A stretch of DNA of 64,000 nt from Desulfosporosinus shakirovi (GCF_020595055.1 NZ_JAJDOO010000007.1:1-64000), one strand, 5' to 3'. Positions 34,260-43,874 are shown, counted from the stretch's first letter. Notes: a model not told the origin generated them from the sequence alone. Translations and numbers: made by a program.

Positions 34260-34587
34260 CATTAGTATACTCTTACTCAATCGTTTGTCCAGCCATTTCT
34301 ATCCAAGTTTTTTCGGAGAGTTCTTCATATCTTTCGTCCATATTCTTTTTCAACACTACAAAAATTCATTTCTCAAAGAACTTTGATTTGTACATATCAG
34401 TTACAGCTTTTGATGATGAATCAGATGTTTTCTGAGGCTTAAGTAATGGAGCCAACAGCTATATTTTAACAACGACTGAGGTAATGCAGTCATTTACTTA
34501 TATGACCAAATGAGGAGCGACCCCCCATGTTACTTAGGAGTTCGCCCCTTATCGTTGTTATCCGACATCGGTTAGTAGTGAATGAGT
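34260..34587. other. Intergenic region with no recognised gene
   Basis: This 328-base stretch lies between the riboswitch and the end of the DUF2680 gene and should hold the ribB promoter. It has no open frame of note. An imperfect pairing of GGAGCGA (34511) with TCGCCCC may terminate the DUF2680 transcript, but it is weak. Confidence 0.4.
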
Positions 34588-34905
34588 TTACTCTGTCTTT
34601 TGAGGATTAGAGTTTTTACGGCCGCAGCCTTTTTTCTGCCCAAAACCATGAAATTCGCCTTTGTCGATATCTTGTTCAATTCTTTGTTGACGTTCTTGCA
34701 TGGCGTTCTTGATTTTATCGGCTTTTGTTTGATCTAAGATTCCAGCCTCTACTTCCTTATCAATAATCTGAACTTTGATGCTGTTCATTTGTTGAGTGAG
34801 AGCTTTAATCTCCTTCAATTTGCCTTGATCAACAGCCCCTAAGGCGGGCACGGCGCTTAGAACCAACAAAGCCAAAGCCAAAATGCTTGCAGCCAGTCTT
34901 CTCAT
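34588..34905 (-). CDS. Small secreted DUF2680 (YckD-like) protein
   Basis: After the ATG at 34905, which follows GAGGAGG, the protein has 105 residues. A Sec signal peptide is visible (RRLAASILALALLVLSAVPALGA), with probable cleavage after ALGA. The mature part is helical and carries the DUF2680 pattern of LTQQMNSIKVQIIDKEVEAG and TKADKIKNAMQERQQRIEQ. A basic, glycine- and cysteine-bearing tail follows. Function in this family is unknown; the protein is exported. Confidence 0.82.
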   Translation of the reverse strand: MRRLAASILALALLVLSAVPALGAVDQGKLKEIKALTQQMNSIKVQIIDKEVEAGILDQTKADKIKNAMQERQQRIEQDIDKGEFHGFGQKKGCGRKNSNPQKTE

Positions 34906-34990
34906 ATGCCAGACCTCCTCATTCATTTTATTGCCGGAAACATTCTTAGAATGTCCAATAATTTGGTTATTATTTATATTTGTTTGAATA

Positions 34991-35074
34991 GAACTCGTTC
35001 AGCTAAGGCCGAACAGCGAGACTTACGTCACCGAAGCAGAATAAGAAGCACCCACTTTTAATAGAAGTGGGTGC
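34991..35074 (+). repeat. IS200/IS605-type end or omegaRNA-like element, copy 2
   Basis: The element runs from GAACTCGTTCAGCTAAGGCC to AATAAGAAGCACCCACTT, then a perfect 10-bp hairpin (GCACCCACTT and AAGTGGGTGC). It shares the framework of copies at 12481 and 62893. It ends four bases from the hxlR stop, where the hairpin could also serve as the hxlR terminator. Confidence 0.55.
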
Positions 35075-35078
35075 CCTT

Positions 35079-35444
35079 CTAGTCCTCTTGCGTCAGTTTT
35101 AAGACTAGCTCGTTTTGTTCATAATCATTGGCATAGTTCTGTCCCCATTTACACAAGGTATCTAAAATAGGCAGGAGACTCTGACCTGCTTGAGTCAGAA
35201 AATACTCAACTTTGGGCGGTATTTGTGTATAAATCAATCTGGTGACCAAACCACTGTCTTCCAGCTCCCGAAGTTGTTGAGTCAACATTTTGGACGTGAC
35301 ACTGGGGATAGCTTTTCTCATTTCACTATATCTTAAGGTTTTATCACCTAAATGCCAGAGTATAAGGGCTTTCCACTTTCCACCGATGAGGGCCAATGTC
35401 AATTCCATGGAACATTGATATTCATTATTCTTGAACTTGATCAT
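35079..35444 (-). CDS. HxlR-family transcriptional regulator
   Basis: The 121-residue protein is a winged-helix HxlR regulator with CSMELTLALIGGKWKALILWHL (Cys11 at the usual position), SEMRKAIPSVTSKMLTQQLRELE and VEYFLTQAG. Some members (YodB, HypR, QorR) sense quinones, aldehydes or disulfide stress through a cysteine near residue 6-14, and C11 here fits. AAGGAG precedes the ATG. It is divergent from the FMN oxidoreductase, which is its probable target. Confidence 0.92.
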   Translation of the reverse strand: MIKFKNNEYQCSMELTLALIGGKWKALILWHLGDKTLRYSEMRKAIPSVTSKMLTQQLRELEDSGLVTRLIYTQIPPKVEYFLTQAGQSLLPILDTLCKWGQNYANDYEQNELVLKLTQED

Positions 35445-35576
35445 TAAGTCTCACTCCTTAGTTCTACAGATAAGGGAAAAAATCACCTTAACAGCGTTCC
35501 CTTCTAAAATTCAAGAGCCTTTAGTTCCATAAGTATGATACCTCCCAAACTAACTCGGTATACTTTTAGATACTAT

Positions 35577-35596
35577 AGTACGAAAATGTACGTACT
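35577..35596. promoter_or_regulatory. Candidate HxlR operator
   Basis: A perfect inverted repeat AGTACG-N8-CGTACT lies in the shared upstream region of hxlR and the FMN oxidoreductase. Its size suits a dimeric winged-helix regulator. Assignment to the neighbouring HxlR protein is inference. Confidence 0.45.
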
Positions 35597-35670
35597 TGCT
35601 ATCTAGTATTATATCGTTTATTATCATATTAGGCAATGACCAAGGCTAAATAGCAGGGAGTGTTTGTTTT

Positions 35671-36246
35671 ATGAAAGTTGTAGCTTTTAATGGAAGTCCG
35701 CGGGTCAATGGCAATACTTCTCAAAGCATAAAAATGGTTTTAGCGGAATTAGAGGAAGAAGGAATTGAGACTGAAATCGTCCAATTGGGAGGACGTAAAG
35801 TCTTTGGTTGCTTGGCCTGCGGCAAATGTGGAGAAATGAAGAATAACCGCTGTGTACGCAAAGACGATGAAATGAATAATTTCATCCAGAAAATTGAAGA
35901 GGCAGATGGCATCATTATAGGTTCCCCCACGTACTTCAGTAATGTGAGTACCGAAGTTAAAGCTCTTATTGACCGTTGTGGTTATGTATCAAAGTCTAAC
36001 GGCGGTGCCTTATTAAGGGGAAAAGTTGGAACTTCGGTCGTTTCAGTACGCAGAGCCGGATCCACCTTTACTTACTCCGCTATTAACTTCTTCTTTGGCA
36101 TAGCCGAAATGGTCATTTGCAGTTCAAGTTATTGGAATATGACCTTGTCCCGTGATCCAGGCGATGTTCAAAACGATGATGAAGGCATCCAGACCTTCCA
36201 AACCCTTGGTAAAAACATGGCTAAACTTTTAAAGCAAGTCCGCTAA
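35671..36246 (+). CDS. NAD(P)H-dependent FMN oxidoreductase, flavodoxin-like
   Basis: The 191-residue protein has the flavodoxin-like start KVVAFNGSPRVNGNTSQSI, where the FMN phosphate is bound, and GSPTYFSNVSTEVKALIDR near 87-105. A cysteine-bearing loop CLACGKCGEMKNNRC lies at about 47-61, as in iron-sulfur flavoproteins and related quinone or azo reductases; whether a cluster forms is unclear. Divergent pairing with hxlR suggests induction by electrophile or redox stress. GGGAG precedes the ATG. Confidence 0.9.
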   Translation: MKVVAFNGSPRVNGNTSQSIKMVLAELEEEGIETEIVQLGGRKVFGCLACGKCGEMKNNRCVRKDDEMNNFIQKIEEADGIIIGSPTYFSNVSTEVKALIDRCGYVSKSNGGALLRGKVGTSVVSVRRAGSTFTYSAINFFFGIAEMVICSSSYWNMTLSRDPGDVQNDDEGIQTFQTLGKNMAKLLKQVR

Positions 36247-36370
36247 ATTACGCAAGGTAACTAGTCAGCGAAATTTTCAAGTTCTACGATTACCAAATAA
36301 GGAGTTTATTACCCAACTTAATCTTCAGAATTCCAAGTTCGTTTTTCAAGTATGGTGAATTGAAATAATT

Positions 36371-36436
36371 AGCCGATAAACCATAAAAAGGTCATCGCAT
36401 CGTGTCGATGATCTTTTTATGGTTTATCGGCTTAAG
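36371..36436. terminator. Long hairpin after the FMN oxidoreductase
   Basis: AGCCGATAAACCATAAAAAG pairs with its complement in CTTTTTATGGTTTATCGGCT, with an inner TCATCG...CGATGA stem. The inner hairpin followed by CTTTTT resembles a plus-strand terminator that has been embedded in a longer palindrome. Confidence 0.65.
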
Positions 36437-36571
36437 ACGATACTGGCAAGAGATCTTTGGTTATGGCTGAAAACTTCTTCCATTTTTGAAACCCCCAAGG
36501 AATTATCTTTGGGTTGATTAATCGACCCGGTGTGATAATATTGTAGAAAATAGATTAATTACTAATGAAGA

Positions 36572-36612
36572 GATACTCTGAGTGGATGTTTTCTATTTCC
36601 TCTCAGAGTATC
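36572..36612. repeat. Inverted repeat upstream of the ABC exporter
   Basis: GATACTCTGAG (36572-36582) and CTCAGAGTATC (36602-36612) are perfect complements around a 19-base spacer, 70 bases before the exporter gene. It may be a leader stem-loop or an operator. The rest of 36247-36650 has no gene. Confidence 0.5.
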
Positions 36613-36680
36613 CTATTTGACATAAATGATGAAGCTGATACTAACAAAATTTGAAGCAGAGGGCGAGTGGTACCCAAGTC

Positions 36681-38417
36681 ATGGCTATTTTAAAGAAATT
36701 TATCAAATATTATAAACCCTATCAATACCTGTTTTATGCCGACATCATGTGTGCCTTAATTGTTTCCATTATTGATCTTTCCTTTCCTCAAATCCTTAAT
36801 TTTTTGGCCAAAAATCTGTTTACTCAAGATAAAGAAATAATTCTGCATGCTATCGGATTTATCGGCATCGCCCTGCTGTTTATGTATGTTATTAAGTATT
36901 TTTGCCAGTATTTCATTATTTCCTGGGGACACATTATGGGCGCGAAGATGGAAACCGATATGAGAAAAGATTTGTTCAATCAATTTCAGCGGTTATCCTT
37001 TTCTTACTATGATAGAAATAATACTGGGGAAATGATGTCCAAATTGGTCGCAGACTTGTTTGATATATCTGAACTTGCTCATCACGGGCCAGAAAATATT
37101 TTTATCTCCATACTGAAAATCATTGGCTCCTTTAGTATCTTAATGTTGATTAATATTAAAATGACCCTAATTTTATTAGTGGTGACGCTAGTCATGGTAG
37201 TCTTCACCATTTATAAAAACATTAAAATGGCTCCCGGCTTTGCCGATAGCAGGGTGAAAATTGCCGCAGTAAATTCCAGACTGCAAGATAGTTTATCTGG
37301 AATCCGGGTTGTCAAATCCTTTGCCAATGAACGAGTAGAAAGGGAAAAGTTCAGAAAAAGCAACCACGACTTTTTGGATTCTAAAATTAGAATCTACAAA
37401 TTAATGGGAAATTTCCACGCTTGGAATTCATTTTTTGAAGGGTTGCTCTATGTTGTTATCATTGTTTCCGGGGGGGTATTTATAGCCGATGGTTCGTTAA
37501 AAATCTCCGATCTGGCAATTTATGTCCTTTATGTCAACCTCTTTATCAATCCCATAGACGTATTAATAAACTATACTGAATCATTTCAAAAAGGGTACGC
37601 TGGTTTCAAGCGATTTATTGAGGTTTTGGAGACTGCGCCAGATATTGTGGACAAAGCAGGAGCTAGCCCTTTGACAGACGTTAAAGGAGAAATCAACTAT
37701 AAGAATGTTTCCTTTCGCTATGACGATGATTCCAATGTTTTAGATAATGTGAGTCTAACGATAAAAGCAGGAAAGAACATCGCCCTAGTCGGACCATCGG
37801 GAGGAGGGAAAACAACTTTCTGTTCTCTGTTGCCCAGATTTTATGATGTAACATCCGGATCGATAACCATTGATGGAAATGATATCCGAGACGTGACGCT
37901 AGATTCTTTACGAAATGCTATCGGGATAGTCCAGCAGGATGTCTATATGTTTGATGGCTCAATCAGAGAAAACATTGCCTATGGCAAGGCCGGATCTTCA
38001 GAAGCCGAAATTATCGAGGCAGCCCAAAAAGCCAATATTCATAAGTTTATCCTGTCCCTTGACGAAGGGTATGATACTTATGTTGGGGAACGAGGAGTCA
38101 GGCTCTCTGGAGGACAAAAACAACGATTATCAATTGCCAGAGTGTTCTTAAAGAACCCCCCCATTTTAATCTTAGACGAGGCTACATCAGCCCTAGATAA
38201 TGAAAGTGAACGATACATTCAAAATTCCCTGGAGAAACTCTCCAAAAATCGAACTACCATCGTGATCGCCCACAGGCTGAGTACGATAAAGAATTCAGAC
38301 GAAATAGTAGTGGTCACCGATGAAGGTATCCAAGAAAGAGGCAGTCACCAACAACTGCTCGAAAAGGCTGGCATCTATGCTCATTACTATAATATGCAAT
38401 TTGAAGGCTTGGAATAG
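36681..38417 (+). CDS. ABC exporter with fused membrane and ATPase domains
   Basis: This 578-residue half-transporter has a six-helix exporter membrane domain (residues about 10-310) and a C-terminal ATPase with Walker A (GPSGGGKTT), the signature RLSGGQKQRLSIARVF, Walker B (ILILDEATSALD) and switch histidine in IAHRLSTI. It would act as a homodimer, exporting lipids, peptides or drugs. The frame is open from 36651 (TTG), but the ATG at 36681 matches the usual family start; no strong ribosome binding site supports either. It converges on the response regulator with a gap of only three bases. Confidence 0.92.
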   Translation: MAILKKFIKYYKPYQYLFYADIMCALIVSIIDLSFPQILNFLAKNLFTQDKEIILHAIGFIGIALLFMYVIKYFCQYFIISWGHIMGAKMETDMRKDLFNQFQRLSFSYYDRNNTGEMMSKLVADLFDISELAHHGPENIFISILKIIGSFSILMLINIKMTLILLVVTLVMVVFTIYKNIKMAPGFADSRVKIAAVNSRLQDSLSGIRVVKSFANERVEREKFRKSNHDFLDSKIRIYKLMGNFHAWNSFFEGLLYVVIIVSGGVFIADGSLKISDLAIYVLYVNLFINPIDVLINYTESFQKGYAGFKRFIEVLETAPDIVDKAGASPLTDVKGEINYKNVSFRYDDDSNVLDNVSLTIKAGKNIALVGPSGGGKTTFCSLLPRFYDVTSGSITIDGNDIRDVTLDSLRNAIGIVQQDVYMFDGSIRENIAYGKAGSSEAEIIEAAQKANIHKFILSLDEGYDTYVGERGVRLSGGQKQRLSIARVFLKNPPILILDEATSALDNESERYIQNSLEKLSKNRTTIVIAHRLSTIKNSDEIVVVTDEGIQERGSHQQLLEKAGIYAHYYNMQFEGLE

Positions 38418-38420
38418 GTG

Positions 38421-38816
38421 TTAAATAAGTCCCAGTTTCTTAATGACCTCTAGCATTTTATTTGTATCAATTGGTTTAGCGGCATAGGCTTCACACCCAA
38501 TTTCAAAAGCCTGGTTAACATAATCAGTTTCTGCTAAGGCTGTCGTCATAATGACCTTTACCCGCTGTTCAGATACAAACTCTTGTTTTATCTCATAGTC
38601 GCGAATGACCTTTAAGACTTTAACCCCATCTACTTTAGGCATCATAATATCCAGACAAATTAAATCATAAGAGGACTTTTCCTTAATCGCTAACAAATAT
38701 GCGTCCAGCGCTTCCAACCCATCAACTACCAGATCGACTTCGCCATATTGCCCAAGGAATTTTGACAAGAACCGCCGACTGGCTAAATCATCTTCAGCAA
38801 TTAAAATCTTCATCAT
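38421..38816 (-). CDS. Stand-alone response regulator receiver (CheY-like)
   Basis: The 131-residue single-domain receiver has the acidic pair D9/D10, phosphoacceptor D56 in CLDIMMPKVDG, T91, and K114 in AAKPID. It has no output domain. It lies 12 bases after the hybrid kinase and is the last gene of the chemosensory locus. It probably receives phosphate from the kinase or its Hpt domain and acts by protein contact. Confidence 0.93.
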   Translation of the reverse strand: MMKILIAEDDLASRRFLSKFLGQYGEVDLVVDGLEALDAYLLAIKEKSSYDLICLDIMMPKVDGVKVLKVIRDYEIKQEFVSEQRVKVIMTTALAETDYVNQAFEIGCEAYAAKPIDTNKMLEVIKKLGLI

Positions 38817-38828
38817 TTTTTCACCCTC

Positions 38829-41800
38829 TCAATTATTTAGGCATAAATAAATTTCAAATTCTCTTTTTAGACTTTGAGCGTATTTATTCGCTTCTTCCTG
38901 GTTTTCGCGTCTGGCAGCCAATTCAATTTTAAACGCTAAAGTTTTAAGGTCATCCGCCTCAATCAAGTTACAATTATGTTTAATTTTATGAGCAATTTCT
39001 TCAATGAGATTAATATCCTCATAGTTTAGCGCAAATCGAAGTTCCTCAATATCTCGAGAGATTTCTCTGATGATGGCAACTTTATCATATTCCAAGGGCT
39101 CCTCAGAATCAATATTCAGTACTACTCCATCTTTACTAATCCTTACCTCGTCTTGAGGCACAGCACGCTGTTTTTCTGCTGAGCCATTTCGATTCACCAC
39201 CTCTTCTAAGAGGGGGAATAATTTACCCATTCTAATAGGTTTGGGCATATACTCATCCAGTCCACAGGATAGAAATTTTTCTCGATCTCCAGCTAACGCA
39301 TAGGCTGTTAAAGCGATGATAGGAGTATGTTGATTCTCTCCCTCTTTCTCACGGATTTTGGCAGTTGCTTCTATCCCGTCCATTATCGGCATTTGAATAT
39401 CCATGAAAATTACATCGTACTGATTTTCAGCATGCAATGCTATGGCTTCCAACCCGTTCGTGGCAGATTCTATAAAGTGCCCTTTTTCTTTAAGCATTAA
39501 AGATAAGACCGTTAAACTGACCTTATCATCCTCGACAATGAGTATTCTTAATGGTCTCATAGAATGGATGGTGCAAGTGTCTTGTGTCGGATAATTTAGT
39601 TTGCCCGTTCGCATAAACTTTAGACTAAATCTGAAAGTACTCCCTTTACCCTCTTGACTTTCCACCGTTATGGTTCCGCCCATCATCTGTACGAGTTGCT
39701 TAGAAATCGCCAGACCTAGACCAGTACCACCATACTTTCTTGTAATTGAACCATCAACCTGACTAAAATTTCCAAAAAGCTTAATTTGTTCTTGTGGTGA
39801 TATACCAATACCTGAATCTGAAATAGAAAATAAAATCTCTATCATTTCGTTTGTTATATCTAGTTCTTTAGCAGAAAGAACAACCCCTCCGAATTTAGTA
39901 AATTTTAAAGCGTTATTTAAAAGATTGTTCAATATTTGCTTAAGCCTGTTGGGATCCCCTATCAAAGTTTGCGGGATAGCATTGGAGCAGTCGCAAGATA
40001 GGGTTAGCTTCTTTTTCATAGCTAATGGCAAATGTGCTTTTATTGTTAATTCCAATAATTCCGGGATATTAAATCCGATCTTTTCTATCACCAATTTACC
40101 TGCTTCGATTTTAGAAAAATCAAGAATGTCATTAATGATTGTCAGTAAGGAATCTGCGCAGTCCTTAGCGATTTCAAGGTTACCTCGCTGTTCTTGGCTT
40201 ATATTCTTTAATAATGTCAAATCAATCATCCCTACGATTCCATTAATAGGGGTGCGAATTTCATGACTCATATTCGCTAGAAATTCGCTTTTCGCACGAT
40301 TAGCAGCTTCTGCTTTATTCTTTGCTAGCTGAAGTTCGTTTTCTACATGTATACGTTCTGTCATATCTGTGATAAGTGAGACGAAATAGCCAGGTTCGGG
40401 ACTATATAATTTCACGGAAAACCAGCGCTCACTCCAAGCTGAATAGTAAATTGGCAAAGCGAGCTGAAGTCCTGTTGATGCAACTTCCCCATATTCTGCC
40501 ATCCTTTGGTCAAATAACTGAGGATCTTCACCAGAAAAAAGCTCCGAATATTTCTTGCCAATAATTTCCTTGCGAGATACTCGAAATATACTTTCATATG
40601 CTTCATTAATCTCTAGGATTTCATAATCTATGGGTTTTCCGGTTTCATCATAGATTACTTTGTTATGAGCAAAGCTGTCGGGCATATTTATAATTAACGA
40701 ACGATATCGTTCATACAAGAGTCTTTGTTTTTCCTCGCTTTTAAGCAATTCAATTTGTGTTTTCTTTCGCTCAGCGATGTTTCGAGCAAACGATAAAATA
40801 CATCTCTTCCCATCCATCTCGATGAGCTGAGAGCTAACTTCAACAGGTATTTCTTCATCATCTTTAGTAAAATAAGTACTCTCAAACCTGTATTGCCCTT
40901 TAGCTATTACTTCACCGATAACAGTTTTGAAAAGATCTTTTTTTTCTCTGCAAAAGTCAGCGCTCTTGAGATTGAGAAACTCTTCTTTGCTGTATCCCGT
41001 TCTCTCACATACCATCCTGTTCACGTCAATAATTTTTGTCTTTAGGGGTTCGTCTGCTTGAATCTCCAGAAGTATGATACCATCATAGGCTATATCGAAC
41101 AGACTGCGATACTTTTTTTCACTAGCCCTTAATAGGTCTTCTACCCGTAAACGTTCAGTTATTTCCCGAATGATGCTTACCAAGACTGGTTGGTCTTCGA
41201 TAAAAGTACCATAAGTACTTACCTCAACAGGAAATGCACTGCCATCTTTGCGAATATGGCAAGTCTCGAATAAAACCCCTTGATTCCCCGCCTGTCTCAT
41301 TTGTTCTAAAGTAAAGTCATGCTGATCTCGGATATCAAAGACCTTTAATGATAGAAGTTCCTCTTTCGAATAACCATAGGCTTGGAACGCGGCGGTGTTG
41401 GCTTCTAATATGTTTCCTTCCATATCTAAAAATAAAATTATATCACGTGCTTGTTCTAAAAGAACTTGATACTTTTTTGCTGTATCCTCGACTAATTTGC
41501 TATTTGTAATATTGTCCAAGGCTATGACCATATTGGGTTTGCCCACGTTCATTATTGGGGTAATACTTGCCCTGAACCAAAATTTCTTTTCTTTTTTATT
41601 TTGTATCAAAACCTTGCTGCATTCCAGCTGAGTTATAGGTTGTCCTGTCTTAAAGGCTAATTCAACAGCCAATCTCAATTGACATGATTGACATTGTATC
41701 CCGTAACCACACCCCTTAATGTTTTCTGTACTGCCATAACAATGAAGTCCATCGCCAATAGGTTTACCCAAAACATTCTCGGGATTGTGATCCAAAAACT

Positions 41801-41924
41801 CTAACCCAGCGATATTTACCCTTTCAATTAACGAATACTCATTTAGTAAAAACATTCCTATCGGAGTGGTATTGAAAACTAGTTCAAAGTTATTTGACTC
41901 CGTCTTTTCTTTGTTCATGTCCAT
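38829..41924 (-). CDS. Hybrid sensor histidine kinase with four PAS domains, receiver and Hpt
   Basis: A soluble 1031-residue kinase; the ATG at 41924 follows AAAGGAGG. Numbering from the longer frame (1034), PAS1 covers about 15-145, PAS2 150-265, PAS3 270-390 and PAS4 400-530. HisKA has H557 in NMSHEIRTPING, the ATPase has its N-box near 670 with DSGIG and GGTGLGLA, the receiver has D845, and a C-terminal Hpt has H982 in AHKIKHN. PAS1 carries a cysteine set (C65, C75, C81, C84) that may bind a metal or sense redox state. No membrane segment is seen. It lies between cheB and a lone receiver, so it may feed into the chemosensory pathway. Confidence 0.93.
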   Translation of the reverse strand: MDMNKEKTESNNFELVFNTTPIGMFLLNEYSLIERVNIAGLEFLDHNPENVLGKPIGDGLHCYGSTENIKGCGYGIQCQSCQLRLAVELAFKTGQPITQLECSKVLIQNKKEKKFWFRASITPIMNVGKPNMVIALDNITNSKLVEDTAKKYQVLLEQARDIILFLDMEGNILEANTAAFQAYGYSKEELLSLKVFDIRDQHDFTLEQMRQAGNQGVLFETCHIRKDGSAFPVEVSTYGTFIEDQPVLVSIIREITERLRVEDLLRASEKKYRSLFDIAYDGIILLEIQADEPLKTKIIDVNRMVCERTGYSKEEFLNLKSADFCREKKDLFKTVIGEVIAKGQYRFESTYFTKDDEEIPVEVSSQLIEMDGKRCILSFARNIAERKKTQIELLKSEEKQRLLYERYRSLIINMPDSFAHNKVIYDETGKPIDYEILEINEAYESIFRVSRKEIIGKKYSELFSGEDPQLFDQRMAEYGEVASTGLQLALPIYYSAWSERWFSVKLYSPEPGYFVSLITDMTERIHVENELQLAKNKAEAANRAKSEFLANMSHEIRTPINGIVGMIDLTLLKNISQEQRGNLEIAKDCADSLLTIINDILDFSKIEAGKLVIEKIGFNIPELLELTIKAHLPLAMKKKLTLSCDCSNAIPQTLIGDPNRLKQILNNLLNNALKFTKFGGVVLSAKELDITNEMIEILFSISDSGIGISPQEQIKLFGNFSQVDGSITRKYGGTGLGLAISKQLVQMMGGTITVESQEGKGSTFRFSLKFMRTGKLNYPTQDTCTIHSMRPLRILIVEDDKVSLTVLSLMLKEKGHFIESATNGLEAIALHAENQYDVIFMDIQMPIMDGIEATAKIREKEGENQHTPIIALTAYALAGDREKFLSCGLDEYMPKPIRMGKLFPLLEEVVNRNGSAEKQRAVPQDEVRISKDGVVLNIDSEEPLEYDKVAIIREISRDIEELRFALNYEDINLIEEIAHKIKHNCNLIEADDLKTLAFKIELAARRENQEEANKYAQSLKREFEIYLCLNN

Positions 41925-41954
41925 TCTCAACACCTCCTTTAAGAATTCAAATTA

Positions 41955-42977
41955 TTAATCTCTATTTCTTAAGATTGACACAAGGGCTTGGGCTATAGTT
42001 TCAAGAGAGACCTGCTTTTCCACTGCCCCGATTTCAAAGGCAACTTTCGGCATACCATAAACTACCGATGTTTCTTCATTCTGTCCAAGAGTTCTTGCGC
42101 CCCTTCTTCTCATACTGAGCAACCCTTTTGAACCGTCATACCCCATACCCGTTAGAATAACGCCGATCGCACCCTTACCAACTTCCTTTGCCACAGACTC
42201 AAAGAGAACATCGATCGAAGGGCTGTGTCCATTCACTTTCTCACCCTCGAAACACTCTGCTCTGTATCGATTTCCGAACTTCTTTAGCCGCATATGCTGT
42301 CCGCCGGGGGCAATCAGTACACTTCCTTGATCTGCATAATCACCCGTCTCAGCTTCCTTGACTCGCATTTGTGTGGAGTTATTAAGCCTGTCTGCAAACA
42401 TTCTGGAGAATACCGGAGGTATATGTTGGGCAATGACGATACCGGGCATTTGAGACGGCAAATCTTTTAAAATCCTGAAAACTGCCTCTGTTCCTCCTGT
42501 TGATGCACCAATGGCTATGAGACTCCCTTCCATTGAAGCGCCTTCCTCTACCACATTCGTTTTGCTCTGTGTGGACAACCTGGAAACTTTTGCGTTTGCC
42601 GCTACTTTTATTTTCTGAATTAATTCATGAATAAACCCATGAACATCTTGAACTGATTGAACATTAGGCTTAGTCACAAAATCTACAGCTCCTGCTTTCA
42701 TGGCCTCGAAGACAGCCATGCTAACCGAGCTGACGACAACAACAGGCAGCGGGTATTGGGGTAAAAGTCTCTTTATAAATTCAATCCCGTTCATTTTCGG
42801 CATTTCAATATCACAGGTCATAACATCAGGTGAATATTCTAGAATCTTATCCCTGGCATCGAAAGGATCAACTGCTTTAGCTACCACCTCAATGTAAGGA
42901 TCAGTAGAAATTCCTCTTGCTAATACTTCTCGAAAAACCAAAGAATCATCGACAACTAACACTTTTATTTTTTTCAT
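41955..42977 (-). CDS. cheB: Chemotaxis response regulator protein-glutamate methylesterase
   Basis: CheB removes methyl groups from, or deamidates, receptor glutamates. The 340-residue protein has a receiver domain (phosphoacceptor in MTCDIEMPKMNG, near residue 56) and a C-terminal esterase with the catalytic serine in IGASTGGTEAV, histidine in AQHIPPVFS, and aspartate in LTGMGYDGS. AAAGGAA precedes the ATG. It overlaps cheR slightly and is translationally coupled to it. Confidence 0.95.
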   Translation of the reverse strand: MKKIKVLVVDDSLVFREVLARGISTDPYIEVVAKAVDPFDARDKILEYSPDVMTCDIEMPKMNGIEFIKRLLPQYPLPVVVVSSVSMAVFEAMKAGAVDFVTKPNVQSVQDVHGFIHELIQKIKVAANAKVSRLSTQSKTNVVEEGASMEGSLIAIGASTGGTEAVFRILKDLPSQMPGIVIAQHIPPVFSRMFADRLNNSTQMRVKEAETGDYADQGSVLIAPGGQHMRLKKFGNRYRAECFEGEKVNGHSPSIDVLFESVAKEVGKGAIGVILTGMGYDGSKGLLSMRRRGARTLGQNEETSVVYGMPKVAFEIGAVEKQVSLETIAQALVSILRNRD

Positions 42978-42979
42978 AT

Positions 42980-43798
42980 TCAAGGTTCCTTTCGGTAGAC
43001 AGCTGGCATGATGTACTTATACTCTGTCTCATTCCGATCGAGAGACTCTGAATGCCCAATAAACAAGTATCCACCAGGCTCTGTCGAATCGTAGAACTTC
43101 TTTACTAACTTCATCTTAGTCTCCTTGTCAAAATAGATCATGACATTCCTGCAAAAAATTATATGAAACTTCTTTTTGAAAGGAAAAACGACGTCCATGA
43201 GATTGAATTTCCTATATATTACTTCATTCCTAATCTTATTAACTAGGACATATTTGTCATTATTCAGTTTCTCAAAATAGTTTAGTTTCCAAGACTGCGG
43301 CAGTGTGGCAATTCCCTCGTTATCGTAAATCCCGTTAAGGGCAATATCTAAAACTTTACTGGAAATATCTGTGGCTAGAATCTTTGCATCCCACCATTTT
43401 TTATCCACACCAAGAAACTCGTCAATGATCATTGCTAAGGTATAGGGTTCTTCACCACTAGAACATCCTGCACTCCATATGCGCAAGTCTCTCTCCTTTG
43501 ACCTGCTAATGAGATTAGGGAGTACTTTTTCCTTGAAAAAGAAAAAATGATCGACCTCACGCATGAAAAAGGTATGATTAGTTGTTATTTTGTCAACCAG
43601 CGTTACAATCGCATCTCCAGTTCTATCAGTTACAACATAATGAAAGTAATCATTAAAATTTTGGAAGTTTTTTTCTATCAATACATTACTAAGCCTGCCC
43701 ATTAAAAGAGTTTGTTTTTCTTTCTTCAAAAAGATACCATAATTTAGTTTAATATACTCAGCTAGTTGTTTAAACTCTTGGTCTGTGATTGAAAACAT
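42980..43798 (-). CDS. cheR: Chemotaxis protein methyltransferase
   Basis: CheR methylates receptor glutamates with S-adenosylmethionine. The 272-residue protein has the N-terminal helical domain and the SAM-binding motif IWSAGCSSGEEPYTLAM near 107-123, with FCRNVMIYFD further on. GGAGG lies upstream of the ATG at a rather long 12-base distance. It follows the receptor gene by 147 bases, a gap that contains a perfect inverted repeat. Confidence 0.95.
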   Translation of the reverse strand: MFSITDQEFKQLAEYIKLNYGIFLKKEKQTLLMGRLSNVLIEKNFQNFNDYFHYVVTDRTGDAIVTLVDKITTNHTFFMREVDHFFFFKEKVLPNLISRSKERDLRIWSAGCSSGEEPYTLAMIIDEFLGVDKKWWDAKILATDISSKVLDIALNGIYDNEGIATLPQSWKLNYFEKLNNDKYVLVNKIRNEVIYRKFNLMDVVFPFKKKFHIIFCRNVMIYFDKETKMKLVKKFYDSTEPGGYLFIGHSESLDRNETEYKYIMPAVYRKEP

Positions 43799-43839
43799 AG
43801 CATTATTACACCTCCTTCTTAATCAGATTTCGCTGTATT

Positions 43840-43874
43840 AGTTTCAGGAGAGCCCTTAAGGCTCTCCTGAAACT
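43840..43874. repeat. Perfect 15-bp inverted repeat between mcp and cheR
   Basis: Arms 43840-43854 (AGTTTCAGGAGAGCC) and 43860-43874 pair perfectly around a 5-base loop. No T run follows on either strand. It lies inside the che operon, where it could stabilise the 3' end of the upstream message or cause partial termination. Confidence 0.65.
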
